From contig NZ_CP084560.1 in the NCBI RefSeq assembly GCF_021789175.1, positions 1,364,001 through 1,428,000 on the forward strand: DNA of 64,000 bases, written 5' to 3'. The position numbers and the translations under genes are program-made. The notes beneath the pieces are model-generated. The model was given only the letters and a program-made list of their open reading frames with translations. It had not been told where the DNA came from and made no database searches. Shown piece after piece: positions 16,021-25,843 of the stretch (position 1 is its first letter; each line of letters starts with the position of its first letter). The DNA is from Arthrobacter sp. FW306-2-2C-D06B (GTDB lineage Bacteria > Actinomycetota > Actinomycetes > Actinomycetales > Micrococcaceae).

Positions 16021-17324
16021 GCGCGGATAAAAACGTCAGGCACGCCATCGCCGTCGTCGTCTCTTTGTTCCTCCCACGCCACGTTGCGGTAGTGCCGGTT
16101 GCGGGCTTTGAGCACGACGGCGGCGAGCACCGCCGCGGCGAGGGAACCGGCGAGGATGGCCACTTTCGCGTGGTCATCGTGCGGGGACCCGCTGCCGAAG
16201 CCCAGCTCGGCGATCAGGAGGGACACGGTGAACCCGACGCCCGCCAGCATGGCGAGCCCAGCGATGTCGATCCAGGCCAGGCCGTCATCCAGCCGCGCCC
16301 GGGTGGTCTTGGTGATGAGGAATGTGGTGCCGAAGACTCCTGCCGTCTTGCCTGCCACGAGGGCCAAGATAATCCCTATGGCTACCGGGTCGCGCAGGGC
16401 AGCTCCCAGTCCCTCGGCGCCGCCCAAGGCCACGCCGGCGGAGAAGAACGCGAAAACGGGTACGGCAAAGCCGGCGGAGAAGGGACGTAAGCGGTGTTCG
16501 AAGCTTTCGGCGAGGCCGGCCGCAGGCTCGCCCTTCTTGCCTGAGGCCACGACGGGCACGGCGAATCCGAGCAGGACCCCGGCGACGGTGGCGTGGATTC
16601 CCGAGGCATGGACGAAGGCCCACGTGGCTGCTGCCAGGGGGAGGAGGAGGTACCAGCTGCGGACACGCTTCTGGACCAGAAACGCAAAGAGGGCAAGCGG
16701 CACGGCGGCCGCCAGGAGCATGAGGGGCTCGAGGCCGCTTGAGTAGAAGAACGCGATGATGCCGATGGCAATCAAGTCATCCACCACTGCAAGTGTCAGC
16801 AGGAAGGTCCGCAACGCCGCAGGCAAATGTGTGTTGATGACCGCCAGGACGGCCAAAGCGAAGGCGATGTCAGTGGCTGTCGGAATGGCCCAACCCTTGA
16901 GTGTTTCCGCGCCCGAGCCGAAGTTGATGACCACGTAGAGGAGCGCGGGAAGGACCACGCCGCCCACCGCTGCCGCCACCGGGACGATCGCTTTTGCTGG
17001 CTTCCGCAGTTCCCCTGCCACGAATTCACGCTTGAGCTCCAGCCCCGCGATGAAGAAGAAAACGGCCAAGAGCCCGTCCGAGGCCCAGTGGCCCAAGCTC
17101 AATTCCAGATGCCAGGGAGCGTAGCCGATCTTGACATCGCGCAGTGCGAAGTAGCCATTGGCAAGGGGTGAATTTGCCCAGACTAGCGCGGCCACCGTGG
17201 CGGCGAGCAAAAGTGCGCCACCAACTGTTTCAGTGCGGAGAATAGCCAGGATCCGTTGGTACTCGGGAAAGCTGGAGCGGCTGAAAACCTTCGAAGGGGC
17301 AGCGGGGTGCGGGCGGTTCGCCAT
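16017..17324 (-). CDS. nhaA: Na+/H+ antiporter NhaA
   Basis: The 435-residue protein exchanges sodium for protons for pH and salt homeostasis. NhaA hallmarks are [29 protein letters not shown], and [10 protein letters not shown] containing the paired transport aspartates. About twelve membrane helices are expected. The ATG at 17324 is preceded by AAGGAG at four-base spacing, better than more distal starts. The cytoplasmic C-terminus is longer than in E. coli NhaA and ends in an acidic, Arg-containing tail. A long palindromic repeat separates it from the next upstream gene. Confidence 0.93.
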   Translation of the reverse strand: MANRPHPAAPSKVFSRSSFPEYQRILAILRTETVGGALLLAATVAALVWANSPLANGYFALRDVKIGYAPWHLELSLGHWASDGLLAVFFFIAGLELKREFVAGELRKPAKAIVPVAAAVGGVVLPALLYVVINFGSGAETLKGWAIPTATDIAFALAVLAVINTHLPAALRTFLLTLAVVDDLIAIGIIAFFYSSGLEPLMLLAAAVPLALFAFLVQKRVRSWYLLLPLAAATWAFVHASGIHATVAGVLLGFAVPVVASGKKGEPAAGLAESFEHRLRPFSAGFAVPVFAFFSAGVALGGAEGLGAALRDPVAIGIILALVAGKTAGVFGTTFLITKTTRARLDDGLAWIDIAGLAMLAGVGFTVSLLIAELGFGSGSPHDDHAKVAILAGSLAAAVLAAVVLKARNRHYRNVAWEEQRDDDGDGVPDVFIRA

Positions 17325-17429
17325 GTGGCTCCTTGGGGAGTGTGGGGTCGACAAAACTGTTGCCGACCAGACTTCCCGGCGCACCTGTATTCCATTTTAG
17401 CGGAAGGCGCACCCACCCCGCCGGACCGC

Positions 17430-17495
17430 CCCAACTAACTCGCATTTGTTGTCGTTATGAGGCGTCAAAACGACAACAAATGCGAGTTAGTTGGG
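17430..17495. repeat. Dispersed palindromic repeat, copy 1
   Basis: Perfect 27-bp arms (17430-17456 and 17469-17495) surround a 12-base loop beginning ATGAGGCGT. The arms read CCCAACTAACTCGCATTTG and continue TTGTCGTT. A second copy is at 38742. It lies 14 bp after the stop of the leftward gene ending at 17509. There is no T-run outside the stem, so it is either an unusual terminator or 3' stabiliser, or a mobile palindromic element. The flank CCGGACCGCCCC is also partly conserved in copy 2. Confidence 0.9.
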
Positions 17496-17508
17496 CCCGG
17501 AAGGAGCG

Positions 17509-17730
17509 TTAGGTGAGGAGCGCCGTGATCCCTATGACCGCGGTCGCGAGTCCGAGCACCATCGAGATGGCGACCAACACAACGTGGACAGTGAGGAACT
17601 TCGTGGCTTTCCCGTTGGCGTCGCGGGCGCGCGAGTCTGCCATGACGCGGCGCAGGAACTGCGGCCAAACGATCAAGGACCACGCACCCGCGATGATCAG
17701 CACAATCGACAGCCCGGCTGCCAGCTGCAC
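17509..17730 (-). CDS. SCO4848-family small membrane protein
   Basis: The 73-residue protein has two membrane helices (about residues 1-24 and 47-70). It shows the conserved pattern AWSLIVWPQFLRR followed by KATKFLTVHVVLVAISMVLG, which I recognise from SCO4848-family actinobacterial membrane proteins. It starts at a GTG at 17730, one base after the stop of the DUF2505 gene, implying an operon. Function unknown for the family. Confidence 0.75.
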   Translation of the reverse strand: MQLAAGLSIVLIIAGAWSLIVWPQFLRRVMADSRARDANGKATKFLTVHVVLVAISMVLGLATAVIGITALLT

Positions 17731-17731
17731 G

Positions 17732-18229
17732 CTAGTGGCTTTCGAGCCAGGCCTGGGCCTGCTGGGACTGTATGTTCAAGGCCTTGCCCACCATCGGTTC
17801 GGCTGCGTCGGCGATTTTGCCGCCGAGGAACGGAACCGACGACGTGACGGCACCTTCGAGCTCGACGCGGGTGTTGCCGCCGTCGGCCACCAGGCTCTGC
17901 ACCGCGGTGACATCCAGCGGGGCGCCGGAGATCTTCAGGGAGATGTTGCTCGTCCGGGAACCATCGGCCGTCGGGGCGTCCCACTTCTCGGTCTGGGTGA
18001 CGGTGAGCTTCTCGCCCACGAACTTGCGGGCGATCTCCGGGAGGCGCGTGGTGGGCAGGGTGCGCACCGTTATGGTGGTGAAGGCGCCGGCGACGTCGCC
18101 GTCGATCTTGAATGATTCCAACGTGCCGCCGACATACTCGCTCGTGTGGCGCAGGAAGTCTTCGTCGATGAAAGTGGCGGCTACGCGGTCGACGCTGTAG
18201 GCCAGGGTGGTGGATGCGTTCAGGGCCAT
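17732..18229 (-). CDS. DUF2505 domain protein
   Basis: The ATG at 18229 with GGAGG upstream gives 165 residues. The pattern (LAYSVDRVAATFIDEDFLRH at the start, then alternating strands and EKLTVTQTEKW) matches DUF2505 proteins of actinobacteria, which appear related to START/SRPBCC ligand-binding folds. No signal peptide, so it is cytoplasmic. The substrate is unknown. Its operon partner is the small SCO4848-family membrane protein. It is divergent from mfd. Confidence 0.8.
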   Translation of the reverse strand: MALNASTTLAYSVDRVAATFIDEDFLRHTSEYVGGTLESFKIDGDVAGAFTTITVRTLPTTRLPEIARKFVGEKLTVTQTEKWDAPTADGSRTSNISLKISGAPLDVTAVQSLVADGGNTRVELEGAVTSSVPFLGGKIADAAEPMVGKALNIQSQQAQAWLESH

Positions 18230-18387
18230 GGGGGTCCTCCGTGAATATCTCGGTTGAAAGCTCTTGCGGCTCCCAAACATCCTACGGTGTGGGCGGGGTA
18301 GGCTAGGAACGCCCCGGGATTCGAGAGAATTTCGGGTTTTCGTGCTGCCTTCCCTATCCGACTTCCCTCTTCCGAGGAGTGCCAACC

Positions 18388-21300
18388 ATGAGCCCCAAAG
18401 GCCAACCGTCAGCGGTCAACTCCGGAATCAGCCCCGCCGGCACTGTCGCATCCCTTGATGGATTGCGGCGTGCCCTGGGTGAGGACCGGACGTTCGCGCG
18501 GGTCAGGCCCGAGGCCTCGCGGGCCTTCGGCGAACGCAGCGCTGACTACCAGATCAGCGCCCCCGCCGGCTTGAGGGCCGCGCTGCTCGCGGAAATGGCC
18601 GACGGCCTCGCCTCCCAGGATCTTGAAGCCAGCGCTGTGGTGTTGGCCGTGACGGCCACGGGTCGAGAAGCCGAGGACCTCACAGCGGCCTTGGCTGCCT
18701 ATCTCCCCGCGGACTCGGTGGCCGCCTTCCCCAGCTGGGAAACCCTGCCGCACGAACGGCTCTCCCCGCGCTCGGATACGGTGGGCCGCAGGCTCGCGGT
18801 TTTGCGCCGCCTGGCCCACCCGGAGAGCTCGACGGCGGGGCCCCTGCGGGTGGTCGTGGCGCCGGTTCGCGCAGTGGTCCAGCCAGTGGTCGAGGGCCTG
18901 GGAGAACTGGTCCCGGTGACATTGAAGGTGGGGCAGGAAATGCCCTTCAGCGACGTGGTACGCAGCCTTGCCGACGCTGCCTATTCGAGGGTGGACATGG
19001 TTACCCACCGTGGTGAATTCGCCGTCAGGGGCGGAATTTTGGACGTTTTTCCACCCACCGAGGACCACCCGATCAGGGTGGAATTCTTCGGCGACGAGGT
19101 GGACCAGATGCGCTGGTTCGCCGTGGCAGACCAGCGTTCGCTCTCCGGACCGAGCGTGCGCCACCCGAGCGAATTGCACGCCCCGCCTTGCCGGGAAATC
19201 CTCATCACGCCGTCGGTCATGTCCCGGGCCGCGAAGCTCAAGACCGAGATGCCCGCCGCAGCGGACATGCTGGAAAAGATCGCGGGCGGCATCGCCGTCG
19301 AGGGCATGGAGTCCCTGGCTCCCGTTTTGGTGGACGCGATGGTGCCTTTCGTGGACCAGCTGCCGGCAGGTTCCATCGGTGTGGTCATCGAACCGGAGAA
19401 GGTCCGCACCCGCGCGCATGACCTCGCTGCCACCAACGAAGAGTTCCTCGAAGCGGCGTGGTCCACAGCGTCCGACGGCGGGTCGGCGCCCCTCGATCTC
19501 GACTCGGTCCTGGGCTCCCAAGCCGCTTCAGCGCTGCAAACGGCCAGCTTCCAATCCTTGACGGACACCCGGAGCGCGGCGCTGGCCCACGGGGTTTCCT
19601 GGTGGTCCATCACGTCCTTGGCCACGGACGAAGAACTGGTCCTCGACATCGACGTCCTCAACCTGCACGCCCGTGAACCGCGCGGCTACCAAGGCGACGT
19701 CGCGGAGATGCTCGAATTCATCGGCTCCCACGTGCGGGACCAATGGCGCATCGTGGTGGCGACGGACGGGCCCGGGCCCGCCCAGCGTCTCGCCGAGTTG
19801 TTCCACGATGCCGATATCCCATGCTCCCGCGTCGACTCCCTGGCCCACGAACCCCAGGCCGGAATCATCGAGGTGACCACTGCCGCCGTCGGACGCGGCT
19901 TTGTCCTCGACGGCCTCAAACTGGGGCTGCTGACGGAAGCGGACCTCTTGGGCCGCACCTCGGCCGGGTCCACGAAGGACATGCGGCGTATGCCCTCGAA
20001 GAGGCGCAACGCGGTCGATCCCCTCCAGCTGCACGCCGGTGACTTCGTGGTCCATGAACAACATGGAATCGGGAAGTTCGTGGAGCTGATCCAGCGCAAG
20101 GTGGCGGGCTCCTCTGCCGGTCCCTCCGGGGGAGACACCGGTCTTCGCGAGTACCTCGTACTCGAGTACGCGGCGTCCAAGCGCGGTGCCCCCGGCGACC
20201 GGCTATTCGTGCCGACGGACCAGCTGGACCAGGTGACCCGCTACGTCGGGGGCGACACGCCGTCGTTGAGCAAGATGGGCGGAGCGGACTGGGCGAGCAC
20301 CAAGTCCAAGGCCCGTAAGGCAGTCAAGGAAATCGCGGGTGAGCTCATCAGGCTGTACTCCGCCCGGATGGCCTCGCGCGGGCATGCCTTCGCTCCGGAC
20401 ACGCCGTGGCAGCGGGAGCTTGAGGAGGCCTTCCCGTATGTGGAGACGCCGGACCAGCTCACCACCATCAACGAGGTCAAGGCCGACATGGAACGCGAGA
20501 TCCCCATGGACCGCCTCGTCTCGGGCGACGTCGGCTATGGAAAGACCGAGATCGCGGTCCGGGCCGCGTTCAAGGCGGTACAGGACGGCAAACAGGTCGC
20601 AGTGCTGGTTCCCACCACACTGCTCGCCCAGCAGCACTACGAAACGTTCACCGAGCGCTTCTCCGGATTCCCCCTGCGTGTCAAGCCGCTGTCACGGTTC
20701 CAAGGTGCGAAGGAAGCCAAAGAGACCATTGAGGGAGTCAAGAACGGCTCCGTGGATGTGGTCATTGGCACCCACCGCCTGCTGTCCAAAGACTTCGAGT
20801 TCAAGGATCTCGGCCTGGTGATCGTCGATGAGGAGCAGCGCTTCGGGGTGGAGCACAAGGAAGCCCTCAAGAAGATGCGCACCAACGTGGATGTCCTCGC
20901 CATGAGCGCCACTCCCATCCCGCGCACCTTGGAAATGTCCCTCACCGGTATCCGCGAAACGTCGACGCTGGCCACACCGCCAGAGGAGCGGCACCCGGTG
21001 CTGACCTACGTCGGGCCGTTCACGAACAAGCAGACCTCCGCCGCGATCCGGCGCGAACTCATGCGCGAAGGCCAAGTGTTCTTCGTCCACAACCGTGTGT
21101 CCTCGATTGAGCGCATCGCCGCCCAGATACGGGAACTTGTCCCCGAGGCCCGCGTCGAAGTGGCCCACGGACAGATGTCCGAGAGCCGCCTGGAAAAGAT
21201 CATCGTGGACTTCTGGGAGAAGCGCTTTGACGTCCTGGTCTGCACCACCATCATTGAGACCGGACTGGATATTTCCAACGCCAACACCCTCATTGTGGAC

Positions 21301-22113
21301 GGCGCGGACAAGTACGGCCTCTCCCAGCTTCACCAGCTGCGTGGCCGAGTGGGCCGTGGCCGCGAACGCGCCTACGCCTACTTCCTGTACCCCTCCGAGA
21401 AGCCCCTGGGCGAAGTGGCCCTCGAACGGCTCAAGGCCGTCGCGGCCCACAACGAGCTCGGGGCAGGCATGCAGCTGGCCATGAAGGACCTCGAAATCCG
21501 CGGTGCCGGCAACCTGCTGGGCGGGGAACAGTCCGGGCACATCCAAGGGGTCGGCTTCGATCTGTATATCCGGCTGGTGGGTGAAGCCGTGGCCGAGTAC
21601 CGCGGCGAGGCCGAAGAAAAGGCCGCAGACATGAAGATCGAGCTGCCCGTCAACGCCCATTTGCCGCACGACTACGTGCCCGGCGAACGACTGCGCCTCG
21701 AGGCCTACAGGAAACTGGCCGCGGCCATCACCAACGAGGCCATCGACGAAGTGCTGGCTGAACTCGTGGACCGTTACGGCGAGCCGCCGCTGCCCGCGAA
21801 GAACCTGATCGCCGTCGCCCGCTTCAGGGTGGGTGCCCGCGAGGCAGGGCTGTCCGACGTCGCGCTCCAAGGCAACTTCATCCGTTTCTCGCCCGCCCAA
21901 CTGCCCGAATCGAAAGTCATGCGGCTCAACCGCATGTACCCCGGCTCCCAGATCAAGCCGGCCCTCGACGCCGTGCTGCTCCCCAAGCCCAAGACGGCGA
22001 GGATCGGCGGCCGCGACCTCCAGGACGCGGAGATCCTCGAGTGGGCAAACACGGTAATCGAAGCTATCTTCGCGGCCGCGCCGATCGCGCCCGCTTCGCA
22101 GACCGCAGGCTAA
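18388..22113 (+). CDS. mfd: Transcription-repair coupling factor Mfd
   Basis: The 1241-residue ATPase releases RNA polymerase stalled at lesions and recruits UvrA. Seen in order: a UvrB-like N-terminal module (GGILDVFPP, VEFFGDEVDQMRWF, about residues 200-260); a CarD-like RNA-polymerase-interaction domain (GDFVVHEQHGIGKFV, about residue 550); RecG-like helicase domains with Walker A GDVGYGKTEIA (about 715) and DEEQRFGV (about 815); the translocation region with GRVGRGRERAYAYF; and the C-terminal TRCF domain (about 1080-1180). The ATG at 18388 is chosen over a GTG at 18379 because GAGGAG sits eight bases before it. Length is normal. It overlaps neither neighbour. Confidence 0.96.
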   Translation: MSPKGQPSAVNSGISPAGTVASLDGLRRALGEDRTFARVRPEASRAFGERSADYQISAPAGLRAALLAEMADGLASQDLEASAVVLAVTATGREAEDLTAALAAYLPADSVAAFPSWETLPHERLSPRSDTVGRRLAVLRRLAHPESSTAGPLRVVVAPVRAVVQPVVEGLGELVPVTLKVGQEMPFSDVVRSLADAAYSRVDMVTHRGEFAVRGGILDVFPPTEDHPIRVEFFGDEVDQMRWFAVADQRSLSGPSVRHPSELHAPPCREILITPSVMSRAAKLKTEMPAAADMLEKIAGGIAVEGMESLAPVLVDAMVPFVDQLPAGSIGVVIEPEKVRTRAHDLAATNEEFLEAAWSTASDGGSAPLDLDSVLGSQAASALQTASFQSLTDTRSAALAHGVSWWSITSLATDEELVLDIDVLNLHAREPRGYQGDVAEMLEFIGSHVRDQWRIVVATDGPGPAQRLAELFHDADIPCSRVDSLAHEPQAGIIEVTTAAVGRGFVLDGLKLGLLTEADLLGRTSAGSTKDMRRMPSKRRNAVDPLQLHAGDFVVHEQHGIGKFVELIQRKVAGSSAGPSGGDTGLREYLVLEYAASKRGAPGDRLFVPTDQLDQVTRYVGGDTPSLSKMGGADWASTKSKARKAVKEIAGELIRLYSARMASRGHAFAPDTPWQRELEEAFPYVETPDQLTTINEVKADMEREIPMDRLVSGDVGYGKTEIAVRAAFKAVQDGKQVAVLVPTTLLAQQHYETFTERFSGFPLRVKPLSRFQGAKEAKETIEGVKNGSVDVVIGTHRLLSKDFEFKDLGLVIVDEEQRFGVEHKEALKKMRTNVDVLAMSATPIPRTLEMSLTGIRETSTLATPPEERHPVLTYVGPFTNKQTSAAIRRELMREGQVFFVHNRVSSIERIAAQIRELVPEARVEVAHGQMSESRLEKIIVDFWEKRFDVLVCTTIIETGLDISNANTLIVDGADKYGLSQLHQLRGRVGRGRERAYAYFLYPSEKPLGEVALERLKAVAAHNELGAGMQLAMKDLEIRGAGNLLGGEQSGHIQGVGFDLYIRLVGEAVAEYRGEAEEKAADMKIELPVNAHLPHDYVPGERLRLEAYRKLAAAITNEAIDEVLAELVDRYGEPPLPAKNLIAVARFRVGAREAGLSDVALQGNFIRFSPAQLPESKVMRLNRMYPGSQIKPALDAVLLPKPKTARIGGRDLQDAEILEWANTVIEAIFAAAPIAPASQTAG

Positions 22114-22116
22114 GCG

Positions 22117-22923
22117 ATGATGGGAGGACACCACGCCGCGTCCGGGGCCGCGGCGTGGATAGCTATCGCTTCAACGGGCCCGTACGCCTTGGGCTGGTAC
22201 CCGCTGGACGCCACCGGGATCCTCATCGGAGCGATGACGACGGCGGGGACTGCTTTGGTGTGCGATTGGGACCACCGCGCAAGCACCATCGCCCACTCGC
22301 TGCCGCCGCTGTCCAACGTGATCGCCGTCGGGATCGAGAAAGCCAGCGGGGGACACCGGCAGGGAACCCATTCACTGCTGGGCGCCTCGGCCTTCGTGGT
22401 GCTCGCCGCGATGGCTGCCCAGTTCCAGCTGGATACTCCTGTGGGCCGTTTGTCGGTAGGGGCCGGGCTGTTGTGCATGTTCATGATCAACCTGGCCGCC
22501 AAGGCCCTCAAGCTGTTCCCGAAATCCGGGTGGATCACCAACTGGGTCTTTGCCCTTGCCATGGCCGGCCTGGTCACGTGGTTCGCCCCGCATCAGTGGA
22601 GCTGGCTTCCCTTGGCCATGCTCACCGGCGTCGTAGTCCACATAGTCGGCGACATGATCACCACCGGTGGAGTGCCGCTGCTGTGGCCCATCGTCATCAA
22701 GCCGCCGAAGTTCTGGCGCAAGCTGCCCCTGGTCAGCGGGATCTGGCGGTCCAACGGCGCGTTCTCCATCCCCTTGCTCGGCAGAGCCGGTTCGCGGCGG
22801 GAATGGCTGGTCCTGATTCCCGTGAGCGGCTATGCCATGGTTGGACTCGGCCTGGCTGCGTGGGCATTGCTCCGGAACAAGTGGCCAGCCCTCCTGGCAC
22901 TCATGTTGGGGCTGGGTGGATGA
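22117..22923 (+). CDS. YdjM/DUF457-type membrane metal-dependent hydrolase
   Basis: The 268-residue protein starts three bases after the mfd stop. It has about six membrane helices. Conserved motifs of the LexA-binding/YdjM-like family are visible: HHAASGAA at the N-terminus, CDWDHRAST and RQGTHSLLG (about residues 48-90), GDMITTGG and RSNGAF. Histidines and aspartates in these motifs suggest metal-dependent hydrolysis near the membrane; the substrate is not established. It is probably co-transcribed with mfd. Nine bases separate its stop from that of the convergent secreted-protein operon. Confidence 0.8.
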   Translation: MMGGHHAASGAAAWIAIASTGPYALGWYPLDATGILIGAMTTAGTALVCDWDHRASTIAHSLPPLSNVIAVGIEKASGGHRQGTHSLLGASAFVVLAAMAAQFQLDTPVGRLSVGAGLLCMFMINLAAKALKLFPKSGWITNWVFALAMAGLVTWFAPHQWSWLPLAMLTGVVVHIVGDMITTGGVPLLWPIVIKPPKFWRKLPLVSGIWRSNGAFSIPLLGRAGSRREWLVLIPVSGYAMVGLGLAAWALLRNKWPALLALMLGLGG

Positions 22924-22932
22924 CGATGGATT

Positions 22933-24432
22933 TTAGAACTTCGATTGGCCACCGGCCGTGATGGTTCCGACAGGGTTGCCTGCCTTGTCCGCGGCGCCCG
23001 GTGCTGGAGTGTAAACCGGAGTAGCCGGGGAGAGGCCGGTTCCCGCGGTACCACCCGAACCGTTGGCGGTGAGGGTGATGACCAGGTTTCCGGTGGACTG
23101 GGTCCAGGCCATGGTTGCCGTGAAGGTGCGGGCCGAGCTGCCAGTGTTGTAGGCGGCGCCAAGGGAAACGCTCCCAAATGATGGGGCCGGGCAGCCGGAG
23201 CTGACGAAGGTCAGCACGTTCCCTGTACTGATGCTGGCGGTGCCCGTGGTGGTCTGCGTGGCGGACGTGGAGTCCCAGCCGTTGCACAAGGTGTGGGCGT
23301 CCATGTCGGTCGAAAAGACGATGGTGAGCGTATCTCCGGAATCGGCTGTCTTTCCTGTGCCGCCGTTGTTCATCGTGACGGAGCTGACTGTCGGGGCTGT
23401 CGTGTCGATCTTGACCGTTTGAGTCTGGGATGTGACGTTCCCCGCGACATCCGTGGCGGAGTAGGACACCGTGTGGGTGCCGTCGCCGCCGCTGACGTTC
23501 ACCGCGGCTGTGGCCGCGTTGACGGTGACTGGGGTGAGGCTGTCCACATGGTAGGTGATGGAAGCGATGCCCGAGCCGCCGACGTCCGTCGCGCTGAGGT
23601 TTACTGTCACTGTGCTGGTCCTGTTGTAGCCCAGGGAGTTTGGCGTTGGCGAGATTGAGGCAACTCCCACCACCGGGGCAGTGGTATCGATCTTGACCGG
23701 TTGGGTCTGGAGCGTGCTGGCGTTCCCTGCGACGTCCGTGGCGGAGTACGACACCGAGTGGGTGCCGTCGCCGCTGACGTTGACCGCTGCCGTGGCGGCA
23801 TTGACCGTCACCGTACTGCCGCCGTCGACCGCGTATTTGATGTTCGCAACGCCGGAACCGCCTGTATTGTCCACGGCGGCCAGGTTCACAGTGACCGTAC
23901 CGCTGCGGTTGAAACCCGCGCCGTTCGGTGTCGGGGAAATTGAAGTGACGCTGATGGTGGGCGGCGTCGAATCACTGTTGACGCCACCGCTCCGTGCGCT
24001 CTCCGGGCCTATCCACAAGGAGATGACGGGTGTGACTGTGTAGTACCAGGTCCCAGCCGGCAGGTTTTGTTCAACGCAGCTGAGGCCGGTTACCGTTCCA
24101 GCGCAGCTTCCTCCAGCGGCAACAGTGGTACCGCCGGAGGGAGTCGAGTAGCGGGCCACGGTGTAGCCCGCTACGGCGTGTCCGCCCGGTGTGGCGACGG
24201 CCGCCCAGGTGACCGTGGCATTTGTACCGTTCAGCGCGGCCGTCGGAGCGCCGCCCTGTGGCATGCTGTCTGCTTTGGCCGCGCCGAAATTGCTGCTGCT
24301 CAGCGATTGCCAGAATGCGTTGGCAGCCGGGCCGCCCCACGAGATGAAGAGCACAGCAAGGAGAGTCCAAGCCACCCGACGGCGGACCGCCGGCTTTTGT
24401 CCGCGGCCTGCAGAGTGCTTGGGCTTGTTCAT
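22933..24432 (-). CDS. Secreted multidomain Ig-like repeat protein
   Basis: The ATG at 24432 overlaps the previous stop (ATGA) and yields 499 residues. After a basic stretch comes a signal peptide ending near AANAFWQS, reminiscent of SipW-type exit motifs. A fibronectin-III-like domain (about 60-165) follows, then two near-identical repeats of about 90 residues starting at SISPTPN (about 185 and 270). Both repeats end YSATDVAGN. A C-terminal domain (about 365-499) contains IVFSTDMD. The repeats resemble OmpL47/Ig-like stalk modules. No enzymatic motif is seen. It is probably an extracellular scaffold or adhesin, last gene of the operon starting at 26360. Confidence 0.75.
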   Translation of the reverse strand: MNKPKHSAGRGQKPAVRRRVAWTLLAVLFISWGGPAANAFWQSLSSSNFGAAKADSMPQGGAPTAALNGTNATVTWAAVATPGGHAVAGYTVARYSTPSGGTTVAAGGSCAGTVTGLSCVEQNLPAGTWYYTVTPVISLWIGPESARSGGVNSDSTPPTISVTSISPTPNGAGFNRSGTVTVNLAAVDNTGGSGVANIKYAVDGGSTVTVNAATAAVNVSGDGTHSVSYSATDVAGNASTLQTQPVKIDTTAPVVGVASISPTPNSLGYNRTSTVTVNLSATDVGGSGIASITYHVDSLTPVTVNAATAAVNVSGGDGTHTVSYSATDVAGNVTSQTQTVKIDTTAPTVSSVTMNNGGTGKTADSGDTLTIVFSTDMDAHTLCNGWDSTSATQTTTGTASISTGNVLTFVSSGCPAPSFGSVSLGAAYNTGSSARTFTATMAWTQSTGNLVITLTANGSGGTAGTGLSPATPVYTPAPGAADKAGNPVGTITAGGQSKF

Positions 24433-24953
24433 TTGCGGACCGCCATCGTCACTGGAAGGTGGAATACGGCGCCTTGGCAGCTGGATTGTGAGGCCGTCGA
24501 CATCGACGCCGCTGCGGGCAGGGTGATCAGAACGGAGGAGTTTGCCGGGATGGACACCGATGGAGTGAGTGGCGCGGCCGGGGCATTGAATGTCACGCCC
24601 GTGGTGGTGCACAGCGGGTGGGCTGAATCCGCGGTAGCGGCTCCGTTGGCGATGAAGCTGTACACCTGCACAGTGAACGCATTTGGATTGTTCGCCCGCA
24701 CGATGACCTCCGCGCTACCTCCAGGGACGAGCGTGGTTGCGGGACTGTCACCGGCCACCAAAGCGTCCACGGTGACGGTTTGCATGTCGCCGGCGGCAGC
24801 GGAGCCGCTGCCGATCCCGATGGTGGACCAATAGGCGTAGGCCGATCCGACTCCCAGCACGAGGCTCAGCAGGGCAGCCGTCACAGCCGCTTTGGCCGCG
24901 GCCAAGGAGCCGGTCTTCATCCACCTTTTCGCTTTCATGTCAGTTGTCCGCAT
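24429..24953 (-). CDS. SipW-type signal-peptide protein (TasA/camelysin-like), second copy
   Basis: The 174-residue protein starts at an ATG one base after the preceding stop. A basic N-terminus leads to a hydrophobic segment ending AYAYWST, the hallmark of SipW-dependent signal peptides found on TasA/CalY-type fibre proteins. The rest is beta-rich with two cysteines (about residues 123 and 160). Proteins of this class can assemble into matrix fibres in Bacillus; here that is inference from the signal type. No SipW-like peptidase gene is in the window. Confidence 0.7.
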   Translation of the reverse strand: MRTTDMKAKRWMKTGSLAAAKAAVTAALLSLVLGVGSAYAYWSTIGIGSGSAAAGDMQTVTVDALVAGDSPATTLVPGGSAEVIVRANNPNAFTVQVYSFIANGAATADSAHPLCTTTGVTFNAPAAPLTPSVSIPANSSVLITLPAAASMSTASQSSCQGAVFHLPVTMAVRK

Positions 24954-24954
24954 T

Positions 24955-25794
24955 TCAATTGCCCTGTCCCGTTCCGGAGTAGGAAAGCTGGAGGGTTGCG
25001 CCTTTGCAACCGTCTTGGTTCAGCGAAGTGTCCAGCATTCTTATCTGCGGCCACCGAGCTGCCGGAATTCCGCTCCCGGAAAGCGAGGAATTGCCGGGCG
25101 GTGCAGCTATCGGATAACTGCCGCTGAATTGGATGACGACGTAGTCCGAAGGATTGCACGGCCGGTTGTTGGCGACGGCCTGGGCGGTGCGCGTGACTCC
25201 GGCGATGGAAACGGTCAGGCCGGTGACGTTGAGGCTGGAATTGCCCGGGTTCGTCAATTGAAGATTAATCGGTACTGCATTGCCCGGTGCCAGAAGCCCT
25301 GTGGGGTCGCCTGAGATGGTGAACGGCTGGTGCTGTCCGGCGGTCACCGTCAAAGATACGACGACGACGGCGGATTGTAGCGTCCCGCTGGTGCCCTTGA
25401 CGCTCAGGGAGTAGGTACCAAGAGGTGTGGCCGACGTAGTGGAAACGTCGAGGTTTGATGACCCGGATCCTGGACCGGCGGCGACGACGGCGGGCGAAAA
25501 CGATGCGGTGGCACCCGCCGGCAGCCCCGAGATTGTCAGTGCGACGTTGCCGGCAAACCCGCCCGAGGGCTGGACGACGACGTTGTAGCTCGCCGAGGTT
25601 CCCTGCGTAACGGATCTGCTGGTGGGGGCAAGCTGCAGCGTGATCGCTTTTGGCGTGGTTTGGTTGCCATTGCTATTTGCGGCGAGCACTACACCTGAAG
25701 TCAGGGTTACCAAAAGGAGGCCTGCCAGGAGCACTTTGGCTCCCGCACGGATGATGCGAAGCGGTGAGTGGAATGACTCCTGAATGCTCGGCAC
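24955..25794 (-). CDS. Secreted Ig-like protein of the SipW-cargo operon
   Basis: A GTG at 25794 with GAGGAGG five bases upstream gives 279 residues. A signal peptide (VLLAGLLLVTLTSGVVLA) precedes an Ig-like beta domain (about residues 50-155) and a second domain with two Cys. The C-terminus NQDGCKGATLQLSYSG closely resembles the end of the first operon protein (NQDACKNVTVNFAY). This suggests a shared module or strand-complementation interaction. It is probably a surface-matrix component. A 13-bp hairpin separates it from the first gene. Confidence 0.7.
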   Translation of the reverse strand: MPSIQESFHSPLRIIRAGAKVLLAGLLLVTLTSGVVLAANSNGNQTTPKAITLQLAPTSRSVTQGTSASYNVVVQPSGGFAGNVALTISGLPAGATASFSPAVVAAGPGSGSSNLDVSTTSATPLGTYSLSVKGTSGTLQSAVVVVSLTVTAGQHQPFTISGDPTGLLAPGNAVPINLQLTNPGNSSLNVTGLTVSIAGVTRTAQAVANNRPCNPSDYVVIQFSGSYPIAAPPGNSSLSGSGIPAARWPQIRMLDTSLNQDGCKGATLQLSYSGTGQGN

Positions 25795-25843
25795 CTGGGC
25801 CTCCTCTAGGGTTCTGCGTGGTTTCTACTGATCGGACAGCACA

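Noticed and set aside
20692..22134. A 480-codon minus-strand frame opposite mfd
   Set aside because: Antisense to invariant helicase motifs of Mfd; no recognisable domain.
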